The notes under the pieces are model-generated. The model saw only the letters and a program-made list of their open reading frames with translations, was not told the DNA's origin and did no database searches. 64,000 nucleotides of DNA from an uncultured Muribaculaceae bacterium (GTDB taxonomy: Bacteria; Bacteroidota; Bacteroidia; Bacteroidales; Muribaculaceae), in contig CAJUPZ010000004.1 of NCBI GenBank assembly GCA_910588065.1, positions 1-64,000 of the forward strand, in the 5' to 3' direction. Position numbers and translations under genes: made by a program. How positions within the stretch are numbered: the stretch's first letter is position 1; each line of letters opens with the position of its first letter. Below are positions 1 to 8,373 of the stretch, piece by piece.

Positions 1-1227
1 TTAAGGGGTCAAACAAACTTTGGCCTCAGGGGGCATCCGCGCTTGGGTTTTCCAAAAGCCACCAAGCGTTACCGCACCAAGCCGAAGAATGGCCCCCGAC
101 TGAGTGCCGACGACATCATGACACGCGACAACCTCACATCGTTCCAAGACACCTATGCAAAGGCGATGGAGCGTTTTGGGTTGGAGCGTGGAGTGAGAGG
201 TTCGGAGGCTCGCCATGTTGACCAACACGAATACTACCGCGATTGTCAACGGAAGAAGAAAGCCCTCGAACATGATGTAAGCCAACTTTCCATTGAGAAA
301 AGCGTGCTGAGCATTGAGAACAGGTCGTTGAAGGCTGCAAAGGAGAAGACCGAACGGGAGACAAAGGTATTGGAGGGCAAGAAAATTCTTATTGAAGGCT
401 ATAATTCCAAGATGCTCCAAGAGAACGCACAACTCACCGATGCCAATGAGCGGCTGCAATCCGAGAATGAATCTTTGTCCGGCAGCAATTCTTCTCTCGT
501 TGCCCAAAATCGGGAACTCTCCGAGGAAAAGGAGCGCGTATCCGGCGAACTTGCCGTTATCGAATCCGACAGGAAAAAACTCACCGCCGAGAAAAAGGCT
601 TGTGAGGAAGAAGCGGAAACGGCAAAGAGGGAAACCGAGGTAGCAAAGCGTGAGGCGGCAGAGGCAAAAGCCGACCGCGACAGGCAGAAGAAAGAGGCGG
701 TGAGCAACATCGCCAACATCTTCACAGGGTCAAAAACCAAGCGTCTTGAATCCGAAATCGCCGACCGCGACAGCACCATCGAGAACTTGAAATTGCAGAT
801 GTCCTCTCAAAGAGAAACGAGCAACCGTGAAATCGGCAATCTTCGTGACAGTATGCGCCGTCAGCAGGAACAGCACGACAGCTACAAACGTGGATTCGAC
901 GCTCAGATGAGCCGTATTGAAAAATACTTTCCGTCTGTAATGTTGCTCATGCCCGCAATTCTTGATTGTGAGAGCGTGAGAATGTCTGAGGGAACAATCA
1001 AGGCTTTGCTTGACTGCAAACCCCGCGTGTTCAATTCCGGGCAAAAACTATACGACCCGACAAAACAGGAATACGCGGATGTTGGAGGCACAGAAGTCCA
1101 AATCAAGCCCGACCCGAAGGACGGCAACCAATTCCGTCTGCACATCAACGGCAAGAATATTTTTCAGTGGTTCAAAGACCTATGGCAATCACTGAGACAA
1201 ACCATCAGCCGAGGAATACGCCGTTAA
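1..1227 (+). CDS. MobV-type relaxase, C-terminal part (start lies before the window)
   Basis: The frame is open from base 1, so the gene begins upstream; 408 residues are visible. The segment around residues 43-75 (SFQDTYAKAMERFGLERG followed by a GSEARH motif) matches the end of the MobV/Pre plasmid-mobilisation relaxase domain, which nicks DNA at oriT before conjugative transfer. The catalytic histidines would be off-window. Residues from about 85 to 290 are a long Glu/Lys/Arg-rich coiled coil, common in the tail of Bacteroidetes Mob proteins. The last 110 residues form a small globular end of unknown role. The gene marks the left edge of the window as part of a mobilisable or integrative element. 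Family call is by motif reading; a coiled-coil protein of other origin is less likely. Confidence 0.72.
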   Translation, partial: LRGQTNFGLRGHPRLGFPKATKRYRTKPKNGPRLSADDIMTRDNLTSFQDTYAKAMERFGLERGVRGSEARHVDQHEYYRDCQRKKKALEHDVSQLSIEKSVLSIENRSLKAAKEKTERETKVLEGKKILIEGYNSKMLQENAQLTDANERLQSENESLSGSNSSLVAQNRELSEEKERVSGELAVIESDRKKLTAEKKACEEEAETAKRETEVAKREAAEAKADRDRQKKEAVSNIANIFTGSKTKRLESEIADRDSTIENLKLQMSSQRETSNREIGNLRDSMRRQQEQHDSYKRGFDAQMSRIEKYFPSVMLLMPAILDCESVRMSEGTIKALLDCKPRVFNSGQKLYDPTKQEYADVGGTEVQIKPDPKDGNQFRLHINGKNIFQWFKDLWQSLRQTISRGIRR

Positions 1228-1231
1228 CGAT

Positions 1232-1268
1232 TCAGCCCGGCGAAAGAATTTTTCTCTCGTCGGGCTGA
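1232..1268. terminator. Hairpin downstream of the mob gene
   Basis: A 12-bp stem (1232-1243 with 1257-1268, one G-T wobble) closes a 13-base loop that contains a run of T. It sits 4 bases after the mob stop and before the convergent membrane-protein gene, so it could end transcription from both sides. There is no long T tract directly after the stem. Confidence 0.5.
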
Positions 1269-1284
1269 TACATACGTTTGAAAA

Positions 1285-1833
1285 TTAGTTGGTCGCAGTT
1301 AGCTCTCGGAAATCCTTGATTTTCTTAGGTAACATTATAGCTCCAATAATAACGCATATCAATAATGCACCTGAAACGAGCCAGAAAGTGTATGAACCAA
1401 GTGTCCATAGATTACCAAGGAAGATGGTAAAGAATACAGCAAGTACGATTGCGAGCACAATCTCAGCGGCAAGAGTGTAAAGTCTTAGGTTTGAAACCTG
1501 CTTCATCACCATCATTGGCGCTTCTGATGTAATTTGTATCTTTTTAATCATACGATAGAGTACGGCATACATCATTGCTGCTACTGCCATATAAATTCCG
1601 AGAAATCCTTTCATGGCGACGGGGAATGTCGGATTATCTGTTCCGCTGAGCCACAACACGATGAACACCACAGCAAGAACAGCGCACATCTGAATGTTCT
1701 TACGATATTGTTTGGTGACACGTTTCTGAGCGGTGTCGCAAGTAGTGGTGTTGAGATTCACCGTTGTGCTGCTCTTTTGTGCGAGTACATCATCGAGAGT
1801 TGACATACTTTTTTTGAGTTCGTCCAAGTTCAT
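1285..1833 (-). CDS. Small four-helix membrane protein coupled to an ECF sigma factor, putative anti-sigma factor
   Basis: The 182-residue protein has about 47 N-terminal residues predicted cytosolic, then four hydrophobic helices at roughly 50-66, 74-97, 118-140 and 146-168. Its ATG lies one base after the sigma-factor stop, which points to translational coupling. Membrane proteins encoded directly after an ECF sigma gene usually hold the sigma factor at the membrane, and that is the inferred role. No zinc-binding anti-sigma motif (HxxxCxxC) is visible and the family is not one I can name, so a different membrane function is possible. Confidence 0.5.
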   Translation of the reverse strand: MNLDELKKSMSTLDDVLAQKSSTTVNLNTTTCDTAQKRVTKQYRKNIQMCAVLAVVFIVLWLSGTDNPTFPVAMKGFLGIYMAVAAMMYAVLYRMIKKIQITSEAPMMVMKQVSNLRLYTLAAEIVLAIVLAVFFTIFLGNLWTLGSYTFWLVSGALLICVIIGAIMLPKKIKDFRELTATN

Positions 1834-1834
1834 A

Positions 1835-2329
1835 TTATTTAGATTTTGAGATGAGTTTGTTTTTGATTCTGTGAAGTTTGGTAGCCACGTTGTTCCGTTC
1901 TATGCCGATTATTTCAGCTATTTCCTCGTATGAATATTCATCAAGCCAAAGGAGGATAATTGCTTTCTCAATCGGGAGAAGTTGGTTTATCAATTCGTGG
2001 AGTGCTGCAAGCTGCTCTGCCTTGTTGTCATCAGCTTCCGATGATATATCGGTAGTCGTGATTTCAAATGGGAGTGTTTCAACCTTCGGCTTATAATTAC
2101 GGATAGCCATTAAAGCCGAGTTGACAGCGACGCGATAAACCCATGTAGAGAGTTTGCTCGCACCCCGAAATGACTCCAAACCCAACCAAAGGTTGGTGAG
2201 GATTTCCTGTCGTAGATCCTCATAAGGGACTTTCGTGGTTGCATAGGCCCAGCATACCTTGTTGATAATTCGGGAGTGCTCCTTTATAAAAGAGTTGAAC
2301 TCCATTTGCGTTTTTGGTGGACTTTCCAT
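1835..2329 (-). CDS. RNA polymerase sigma factor, ECF (sigma-70) family
   Basis: The protein is 164 residues from the ATG chosen here. A region 2 is visible (EDLRQEILTNLWLG followed by the FRG-x-SKLSTWVYRVA stretch) and a region 4 helix-turn-helix near the C-terminus (LPIEKAIILLWLDEYSYEEI then GIERNNVATKLHRIK). It would direct RNA polymerase to a dedicated promoter set. A TTG 30 bases upstream keeps the frame open, and a further ATG lies 24 bases downstream; I chose the ATG at 2329 because it gives the usual ECF length. It forms a two-gene unit with the membrane protein that follows and belongs to the accessory region left of tRNA-Leu. Confidence 0.85.
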   Translation of the reverse strand: MESPPKTQMEFNSFIKEHSRIINKVCWAYATTKVPYEDLRQEILTNLWLGLESFRGASKLSTWVYRVAVNSALMAIRNYKPKVETLPFEITTTDISSEADDNKAEQLAALHELINQLLPIEKAIILLWLDEYSYEEIAEIIGIERNNVATKLHRIKNKLISKSK

Positions 2330-2631
2330 TTTCTTGTTGTTTTGTAACGTTAGGTGCAAAATCGCCCCTAAAAGTTACACTCACCTCAAAATATTTTTAC
2401 ATACACATATAACTCGCTTTCATAAGTAGCTGTTGTTTAGACGATTCTATATTGTTGGTGGGTGGTCAGATATTTTTTAGTGCTTCAATAGATTCAATAG
2501 ATTATTCAAATACCTTGCGACTTTGTTCTAAATCAATAGAATTAAATATAACGAACAGACCTTAAAAATAGCTAACCCAACACTATCGGTTTGCCTTTGT
2601 TTTGCCGAGTAGTACACTTTTAGTACACCTC
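2330..2631. other. AT-rich non-coding stretch between the accessory region and tRNA-Leu
   Basis: No convincing coding frame lies here. The stretch is AT-rich and carries the upstream region of the sigma-factor gene. Near its right end are two 7-base direct repeats AGTACAC (2611-2617 and 2622-2628) separated by TTTA. Their position just outside a tRNA 3' end is where arm or core sites of tyrosine integrases are often found, but nothing here proves an att site. Confidence 0.35.
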
Positions 2632-2676
2632 AAAACAAAAATAATGACTGAAAATCAAGCGATTAACAGTCATTAT
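2632..2676 (-). terminator. Intrinsic terminator of tRNA-Leu
   Basis: A perfect 10-bp inverted repeat (2667-2676 with 2641-2650) with a 16-base loop lies 4 bases after the tRNA 3' end. Read on the minus strand it is followed directly by a T-rich tract (complement of 2632-2640). Confidence 0.7.
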
Positions 2677-2679
2677 CAG

Positions 2680-2761
2680 TACCCGAACCCGGGATCGAAC
2701 CGGGATGGGTTGCCCCACCGGTGTTTGAGACCGGCGCGTCTACCGATTCCGCCATCCGGGC
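2680..2761 (-). tRNA. tRNA-Leu (anticodon CAA)
   Basis: On the minus strand the sequence folds into a cloverleaf of 82 bases. The acceptor stem is GCCCGGA with TTCGGGT (two G-T pairs), the discriminator is A, and the anticodon stem CCGGT/ACCGG encloses the loop CTCAAAC, giving anticodon CAA. The long variable arm (GGGGCAACCCA region) is typical of a class II Leu tRNA, and the TTCGATC T-loop is intact. CCA is not encoded. Its 3' end faces the MobV-bearing accessory region, the usual orientation for an integration site. Confidence 0.95.
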
Positions 2762-2773
2762 GTTTTTCTCCGG

Positions 2774-2805
2774 CAAAGTTAGCAATTGTTTGCGTCTCTG
2801 CCAAC
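2774..2805 (-). promoter_or_regulatory. Promoter of tRNA-Leu
   Basis: On the minus strand a TAACTTTG -7 box (complement of 2774-2781) lies 12 bases before the tRNA. A partial -33 box, GTTG, lies 20 bases further upstream (2802-2805). Confidence 0.5.
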
Positions 2806-2877
2806 GCCTGCAATGCTTTTTGTGCTTTTTAACCTGCATTTTTGGCTTAAATGCTATGCTCCACGGAGTTTTTTGCT

Positions 2878-2885
2878 TACCTTTG
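2878..2885 (+). promoter_or_regulatory. -7 promoter element for glgB
   Basis: TACCTTTG matches the Bacteroidetes -7 consensus TAnnTTTG, 69 bases before the glgB ATG. No clear TTTG -33 element is seen at the right spacing. Confidence 0.4.
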
Positions 2886-2954
2886 CGTTGCGCCCCGATA
2901 GTCGGAAGGCGCTCCGAAACCGCATATAACAATTTCATAACCACCACCTTAACT

Positions 2955-5105
2955 ATGCCAAAAACTAAAAAGACTCTCAACCTTATCAAAAACGACCCCT
3001 GGCTCGAGCCCTACGCCGAGGCCATTATTGGCCGTCATGAGGACGCGCTCCGCAAGGAAAAGGAGCTCACTGCAGCATCCGGGTCGCTTGACAATTTTGC
3101 CAACGCCCACAATTATTTCGGGCTGCACAGAAACGATGATGGAGGCTGGGTGTTCCGCGAATGGGCGCCCAATGCCACCGAAGTGACCCTCATCGGCGAT
3201 TTCAGCGATTGGAAAGAGCTTGCCAAATATACCCTTACCCGCCTGCCGGACAGCGGTGTGTGGGAAATAAACCTTCCTGCAGACGCGCTGCGCCACGGAC
3301 AGTTCTACAAAATGCTCGTGAGATGGCCCGGTGGCGAAGGGGAGCGTATTCCGGCCTACGCCACAAGGGTGGTGCAGGACGAGAACACCCATCTTTTCTC
3401 AGCCCAGGTGTGGGCTCCCGAGCAGCAGTATAAATGGAATGTCGCCAAATTCAAGCCCGACACCAAACCACTCCTTATATATGAGTGCCACATCGGCATG
3501 GCCCAGGAGCGCGAGGGGGTGGGAACCTACACCGAATTCCGCGACCTGATTCTGCCCCGCATCCATGCGGACGGCTACAACGCAATCCAGATCATGGCCA
3601 TCCAGGAGCACCCCTACTACGGCTCCTTCGGCTACCATGTGAGCAGCTTCTTCGCCCCGTCAAGCCGCTTCGGCACACCGGAAGAACTTAAATCACTCAT
3701 AGACAAGGCTCATGAGCTCGGCATAGCCGTGATTATGGATATTGTGCACAGCCACGCTGTGAAAAACGAGGTGGAGGGACTCGGACGCCTTGACGGCAGC
3801 TACGACCAGTATTTTTACGGCGATGGTCGCCGCGAACACCCCGCTTGGGACTCCCTGTGCTTTGACTACGGCAAAAACGAGGTGCTCCACTTCCTGCTGT
3901 CCAACTGCAAGTATTGGCTCGAGGAGTTCAAATTTGACGGATTCAGATTTGACGGCGTCACCTCCATGCTCTATTACAGCCACGGACTCGGCGAATCATT
4001 CGGCAGCTATGATGACTATTACAATGGCCATCAGGACACAAATGCCATTACATACCTCACTATAGCCAACAAACTTATCCATGAGATAAACCCCGCAGCA
4101 ATCACAATCGCCGAGGAGATGAGCGGCATGCCCGGACTCGCTATTCCGGTGAAGGACGGCGGCATCGGATTTGACTACCGCATGGCAATGGGCATACCCG
4201 ACTACTGGATCAAGACCCTCAAGGAGAAAAAGGATGAGGACTGGCACCCCACCTCTATTTTCTGGGAGCTGACAAACAGACGCGCCGACGAAAAGACAAT
4301 CTCATACGTGGAGAGCCACGACCAGGCGCTGGTTGGCGACAAAACCGTGATTTTCCGTCTTATCGACGACCAGATGTACTGGCACATGATGAAGGATGAC
4401 GACAACATGACTGTTGCCCGCGGCATTGCCCTGCACAAGATGATCCGCCTCGTCACCGCATCGACCATCAACGGCGGCTACCTCAACTTCATGGGCAACG
4501 AATTCGGCCATCCGGAGTGGATTGACTTCCCCCGCGAAGGCAACGGCTGGTCATACAAATATGCCCGCAGGCAGTGGGACCTCGTTGACCGCGAGGAACT
4601 CAAATACGGCTACCTCAACGACTTTGACAACGCCATGATACACCTCATCAGCGGCGTGTACAACTTCCAGGCCCTGCCTGTTGACAAACTCTGGGAGAAA
4701 GATGACGACCAGGTGCTCGCCTACAAGCGCGGCGACCTTGTGTTCGTGTACAACTTCAATCCCTTCAAATCGTTTGAAGGCTACGGCATACTCACCCCTC
4801 CGGGCGAATATGATGTGGTGATGTCAACCGACAACCCCGCATTCGGCGGCTACGGCAACATTGACGAGAGTGTGAGCCATCTCACTCAGAGCGACCCCCT
4901 CTACTCGCCCCACGGTGTGGAATGGCTGCGACTCTACCTGCCCGCCCGCAGCGCAATGGTGCTCAAACGCCGGCCGGATAAGCCCGCAAGGAAACCAAAA
5001 GCCACAACCGCTGCCAAGAAAACAGCGGAGAAAAAAACTTCTGAAAAGAAAGCTCCCGCTAAGAAAACCGCAACTGCGAAAAAAACAACTGCGGCTAAAA
5101 AGTAA
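2955..5105 (+). CDS. glgB: 1,4-alpha-glucan branching enzyme (GH13) with a Lys/Ala-rich tail
   Basis: This 716-residue enzyme makes alpha-1,6 branches in glycogen. It has an N-terminal CBM48-like domain (GWVFREWAPNATEV) and a GH13 barrel. The GH13 motifs are DIVHSHA near residue 262, GFRFDGVT with the nucleophile Asp near 333, the acid/base Glu in AEEMSG near 387, and SHD with Asp near 456. Wording of the motifs is closer to the GH13_8 (eukaryote-like) branch than to E. coli GlgB. The ATG at 2955 is chosen because the longer open frame runs through the tRNA-Leu gene. The last 40 or so residues are an odd tail of repeated Ala-Lys-Lys/Thr units resembling a histone H1-type basic tail. The gene stands alone, with its own terminator. 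Confidence 0.93.
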   Translation: MPKTKKTLNLIKNDPWLEPYAEAIIGRHEDALRKEKELTAASGSLDNFANAHNYFGLHRNDDGGWVFREWAPNATEVTLIGDFSDWKELAKYTLTRLPDSGVWEINLPADALRHGQFYKMLVRWPGGEGERIPAYATRVVQDENTHLFSAQVWAPEQQYKWNVAKFKPDTKPLLIYECHIGMAQEREGVGTYTEFRDLILPRIHADGYNAIQIMAIQEHPYYGSFGYHVSSFFAPSSRFGTPEELKSLIDKAHELGIAVIMDIVHSHAVKNEVEGLGRLDGSYDQYFYGDGRREHPAWDSLCFDYGKNEVLHFLLSNCKYWLEEFKFDGFRFDGVTSMLYYSHGLGESFGSYDDYYNGHQDTNAITYLTIANKLIHEINPAAITIAEEMSGMPGLAIPVKDGGIGFDYRMAMGIPDYWIKTLKEKKDEDWHPTSIFWELTNRRADEKTISYVESHDQALVGDKTVIFRLIDDQMYWHMMKDDDNMTVARGIALHKMIRLVTASTINGGYLNFMGNEFGHPEWIDFPREGNGWSYKYARRQWDLVDREELKYGYLNDFDNAMIHLISGVYNFQALPVDKLWEKDDDQVLAYKRGDLVFVYNFNPFKSFEGYGILTPPGEYDVVMSTDNPAFGGYGNIDESVSHLTQSDPLYSPHGVEWLRLYLPARSAMVLKRRPDKPARKPKATTAAKKTAEKKTSEKKAPAKKTATAKKTTAAKK

Positions 5106-5130
5106 CAGATTCGCAACGCAACGCCAGCCA

Positions 5131-5173
5131 CCGGCGCATGAGGGTTTACGCCCCATGCGCCGGCTTGCTTTTT
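5131..5173 (+). terminator. Terminator after glgB
   Basis: A perfect 10-bp GC-rich stem (5131-5140 with 5154-5163) with a 13-base loop is followed within six bases by five T. Confidence 0.75.
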
Positions 5174-5230
5174 GCCTGCTTGCCAACTTTATGCGTCCCG
5201 GTGTGTTATAGATTTATAAGTATCGAATCC

Positions 5231-5274
5231 AAAACTAACTAAAAACTATAAACTATAAACTCAAAACTATAAGC
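5231..5274. repeat. AT-rich AACTA(T)AAA repeats before the oxalate operon
   Basis: Several near-copies of an AACTATAAA/AACTAAAAA unit run up to the frc ATG. The complement resembles the TTTTTAGTT repeats at 52426-52450 and 61301-61335. No clear TAnnTTTG box is seen in this leader. Confidence 0.5.
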
Positions 5275-5275
5275 T

Positions 5276-6586
5276 ATGAACACAGCACCCCTACAAGGAA
5301 TCAAAGTTGTGGACTTCACAGAAGTGCAGTCCGGTCCCTCATGCACACAGATGCTCGCCTGGCTTGGCGCGGATGTGATAAAGATTGAACGCCCCGGTGT
5401 CGGCGACGCCACCCGTAAGGAGCTCCAGTTTAACCCCAATCTGCCCTCATACTACTACCTGCAGCTCAACTCCGACAAGAAATCACTTACCCTTGACGCA
5501 AAAACCCCTGACGGCAAAGCCATCCTGACCAAACTCATTCAGGAGGCCGACATTTTTGTGGAGAACCTCCACCCGGGCGCCATGGACAAACTCGGATTCT
5601 CATGGGAAGCTGTCCACGCCCTCAACCCCAAATGTATCTACGGCACAATCAAAGGTTTTCCGGCAAGTTCAAAGTACAAAGACCTAAAGGCCTACGAACC
5701 TGTGGCACAGGTGACTGCCGGCGCGGCATCAACCACCGGCTGGTATGACGGTGACTACAACATCCCCACACAGAGCGGCGCAGCCCTCGGTGACTCAAAC
5801 ACCGGTATGCACCTGCTCATCGGCCTTCTCGCCGCGCTATGCCAGAGAGAGAAAACCGGCGAAGGTGTATTCGTATACCAGTCCATGCACAATGCCTGCC
5901 TGAACCTCTGCCGTATCAAAACACGTGACCAGCTGACACTCGACAAAATCGGCTACCTCACCCAGTTCCCCCAGTATCCCGACGGCAAGTTCGGCGACTG
6001 TGTGCCCCGCGCAGGCAATATCGAAGGTGGCGGTGTGCTCGGCTGGACCTATAAATGCAAACCGGCTGGCAACATGGACTCCGAAATCGATGCAAACAAC
6101 TATGTCTACGTCATTCTGCAGCGTGGCGCAAAGGACTTTGAGCTCGCCTGCAAGGCTATGGGCTTTGAGGATTGGCTCACCAATCCCGACTTCAACACCG
6201 CCGATGCCCGCGACCGCCACAAACAGCAGATTTACGCACGCATCGGAGCATGGTGTGCCGACAAAACAAAATTTGAGGTCACAGAACTTCTCGGTGCTGC
6301 CGGTGTGCCGGTAGGCCCGGTGCTCTCCACCAAGGAAATCATGTCAGACCAGAGCCTCTATGACGGCAACACCCTTGTAAAAATTAATCAGGGTGGCGAA
6401 ATAGGCGAGTTTGTCACCGTCGGCTGCCCGTTCACAATGTCAAACTACCAGCCTGTATATGGTCCTGCCCCCGCACTCGGCGAAAATACCGACGAAGTGC
6501 TCAAATCTATCGGCTACACCGACGAGCAGATTGCCGCTTTTGCCAAGAACGGCACCACAGCTCCACTGCCCGGAGGCCAGATGTAA
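5276..6586 (+). CDS. frc: Formyl-CoA:oxalate CoA-transferase
   Basis: This 436-residue class III (CaiB/BaiF family) CoA-transferase moves CoA from formyl-CoA to oxalate and yields oxalyl-CoA, the first step of cytosolic oxalate breakdown. The N-terminus KVVDFTEVQSGPSCTQMLAW with LGADVIKIERP is typical of Frc. Asp173 in the GDSNTGMH segment fits the catalytic Asp (Asp169 in Oxalobacter Frc), and a glycine-rich loop (EGGGVLGW) lies near residue 248. Length matches the family (about 425-430). It is the first gene of a three-gene unit with oxc 28 bases downstream and an AEC carrier. Linkage to oxc makes the oxalate-specific call much firmer than for an isolated CaiB-family gene. Confidence 0.93.
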   Translation: MNTAPLQGIKVVDFTEVQSGPSCTQMLAWLGADVIKIERPGVGDATRKELQFNPNLPSYYYLQLNSDKKSLTLDAKTPDGKAILTKLIQEADIFVENLHPGAMDKLGFSWEAVHALNPKCIYGTIKGFPASSKYKDLKAYEPVAQVTAGAASTTGWYDGDYNIPTQSGAALGDSNTGMHLLIGLLAALCQREKTGEGVFVYQSMHNACLNLCRIKTRDQLTLDKIGYLTQFPQYPDGKFGDCVPRAGNIEGGGVLGWTYKCKPAGNMDSEIDANNYVYVILQRGAKDFELACKAMGFEDWLTNPDFNTADARDRHKQQIYARIGAWCADKTKFEVTELLGAAGVPVGPVLSTKEIMSDQSLYDGNTLVKINQGGEIGEFVTVGCPFTMSNYQPVYGPAPALGENTDEVLKSIGYTDEQIAAFAKNGTTAPLPGGQM

Positions 6587-6614
6587 ACAGTTTCATCACC
6601 AAAATTCAAGCAAA

Positions 6615-8354
6615 ATGACTACAACAAACAATACCGCCGCAAGCACCGCTCCGAAATTTCCGGAGCAGGTGACCGGCATGTACATTCTCGCCGAATCGCT
6701 CAAACGACTCGGGCTCATGGATGTCTACGGCCTTGTGGGTATTCCTGTGACCGAAGTGGCATACGCCATGCAGAAAATAGGCATGAACTACTACGGATTC
6801 CGCTTCGAGCAGCAGGCCGGCATGGCCGCCGCCACCCACGGTTTCCTCACCAAGCAGCCCGGTGTGCTGCTCACCGTATCATCCCTCGGATTCATGAATG
6901 GCCTCACGGCAACAGCCAACGCCACCATCAACTGCTACCCGATGATCCAGATTTCCGGAGCATCGGATCCCACCATGGTTGACATGAATATGGGCACATA
7001 CGAGCAGCTTGACCAGCTCAACACCGCCCGCCCCCTCGTAAAGGCAGCATTCCGTTGCTCTTACGCAAAGGATATTCCCTCAGCAGTGGCACGCGCTTAC
7101 CGCGCTGCTGTCAGCGGCCGTCCCGGCGGTGTGTATATCGACATGACAACACCCGCCCTTGCCGAGATTATGGATGCCAAAGATGCCGAAGCCCTGTTCT
7201 ATACCCCCGTAGACATCGCTTCAACCGTGGCGCCCACACAGGCAGCCGTTGACCGTGCCGTCGAACTGCTGACATCAGCCAAGCGCCCCGCCATCCTTTT
7301 CGGCAAGGGTGCGGCCTACGCTCAGGTAGACGACAAAATCAAGGAACTTGTGGAAACATACAAGATACCCTATCTCAGTATGTCAATGGCCAAAGGCCTC
7401 ATGCCTGACAACGGCGAATACAGCGCCCTCAGCTGCCGCTCAACAATCATGGAGCAGGCCGATGTGGTGATGGTTATCGGCGCCCGCATCAACTGGATGC
7501 TCTCCTTTGGCAAAGGCAAATGGAACAAGGCCGGCAAATTCATTCAGCTCGAGGTTGAACCCACCGAGATAGACCGCAACGTACCTGTTGCTGCTCCGGT
7601 GGTAGGCGACATGGGCGAATCGCTCACAATGATTCTTGCCACTATGAAAGGCAAAACCATGTCCACCGATCCAACATGGCTCACCTCGCTACAGGCCGAG
7701 ACAAAAGTCAAGAATGCGAAATTCCAGGCACGCCTCGCCGACGCCGCCAAGCTAAGCCCCATGAACCACTGGAGCGCACTGAGCGCCGTCAAGCCCATTC
7801 TTGAGGCCAACCCGGATGTAATTCTTATTAACGAAGGTGCCAACACTCTGGACGACACCCGCGACAGCGTGGATATGTTCCTTCCCCGCCACAGGGTTGA
7901 CTGCGCCACATGGTCCATCATGGGCATGGGCATGGGCAGTGCCATAGGTGCTGCCGTGGCTACCGGCAAGAGCGTCGTTGCCATCGAGGGCGACTCCGCT
8001 TTCGGCTTCTCCGGCATGGACTTCGCAACAATCTGCCGCTACAAACTGCCTGTGACAGTGGTTGTGTTCAACAACGGCGGCATATACAACGGCATAGGTG
8101 TCAACCCCTCAGGCGGCGACGCACCCGCACCCACCACACTTGACATCGACGCGCAGTACAACCTCATCGGTCAGGCCTTCGGCGCCGACAGCTACCGCGT
8201 GAGCACCCCCGCCGAGCTCAGCTCAGCACTCACAGCAGCCATCGCAGCCCGCAAGCCGTGTCTGATAGATGTTCAGCTCGCCGCCGACGCAGGCAAGGAG
8301 AGCGGCCATATCGGCTACCTCAATCCCACGCCGCTTATCAACTACACCGTCTAA
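6615..8354 (+). CDS. oxc: Oxalyl-CoA decarboxylase
   Basis: This 579-residue thiamine diphosphate enzyme converts oxalyl-CoA to formyl-CoA and CO2, and the formyl-CoA feeds back into Frc. The N-terminal PYR domain carries the catalytic-Glu motif (FRFEQQAGMAAATHG, about residues 60-74). The C-terminal ThDP motif starts at GDS near residue 459 and ends at NN near 486. Length and domain order match Oxc rather than acetolactate synthase. The ATG at 6615 is chosen; a longer open frame overlaps the end of frc and adds 68 unlikely residues. Genes on either side encode the CoA-transferase and a carrier, so the whole pathway is clustered. Confidence 0.94.
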   Translation: MTTTNNTAASTAPKFPEQVTGMYILAESLKRLGLMDVYGLVGIPVTEVAYAMQKIGMNYYGFRFEQQAGMAAATHGFLTKQPGVLLTVSSLGFMNGLTATANATINCYPMIQISGASDPTMVDMNMGTYEQLDQLNTARPLVKAAFRCSYAKDIPSAVARAYRAAVSGRPGGVYIDMTTPALAEIMDAKDAEALFYTPVDIASTVAPTQAAVDRAVELLTSAKRPAILFGKGAAYAQVDDKIKELVETYKIPYLSMSMAKGLMPDNGEYSALSCRSTIMEQADVVMVIGARINWMLSFGKGKWNKAGKFIQLEVEPTEIDRNVPVAAPVVGDMGESLTMILATMKGKTMSTDPTWLTSLQAETKVKNAKFQARLADAAKLSPMNHWSALSAVKPILEANPDVILINEGANTLDDTRDSVDMFLPRHRVDCATWSIMGMGMGSAIGAAVATGKSVVAIEGDSAFGFSGMDFATICRYKLPVTVVVFNNGGIYNGIGVNPSGGDAPAPTTLDIDAQYNLIGQAFGADSYRVSTPAELSSALTAAIAARKPCLIDVQLAADAGKESGHIGYLNPTPLINYTV

Positions 8355-8373
8355 TTATTAATCACACCGCGTC

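Noticed and set aside
2721..2954. Upstream extension of the glgB frame by 78 codons
   Set aside because: It runs through the tRNA-Leu gene on the other strand and has no family match; the ATG at 2955 starts the normal N-terminus.
6411..6614. Earlier start for oxc inside frc
   Set aside because: The added residues have no family counterpart; the ATG at 6615 is 28 bases after the frc stop and begins the normal protein.
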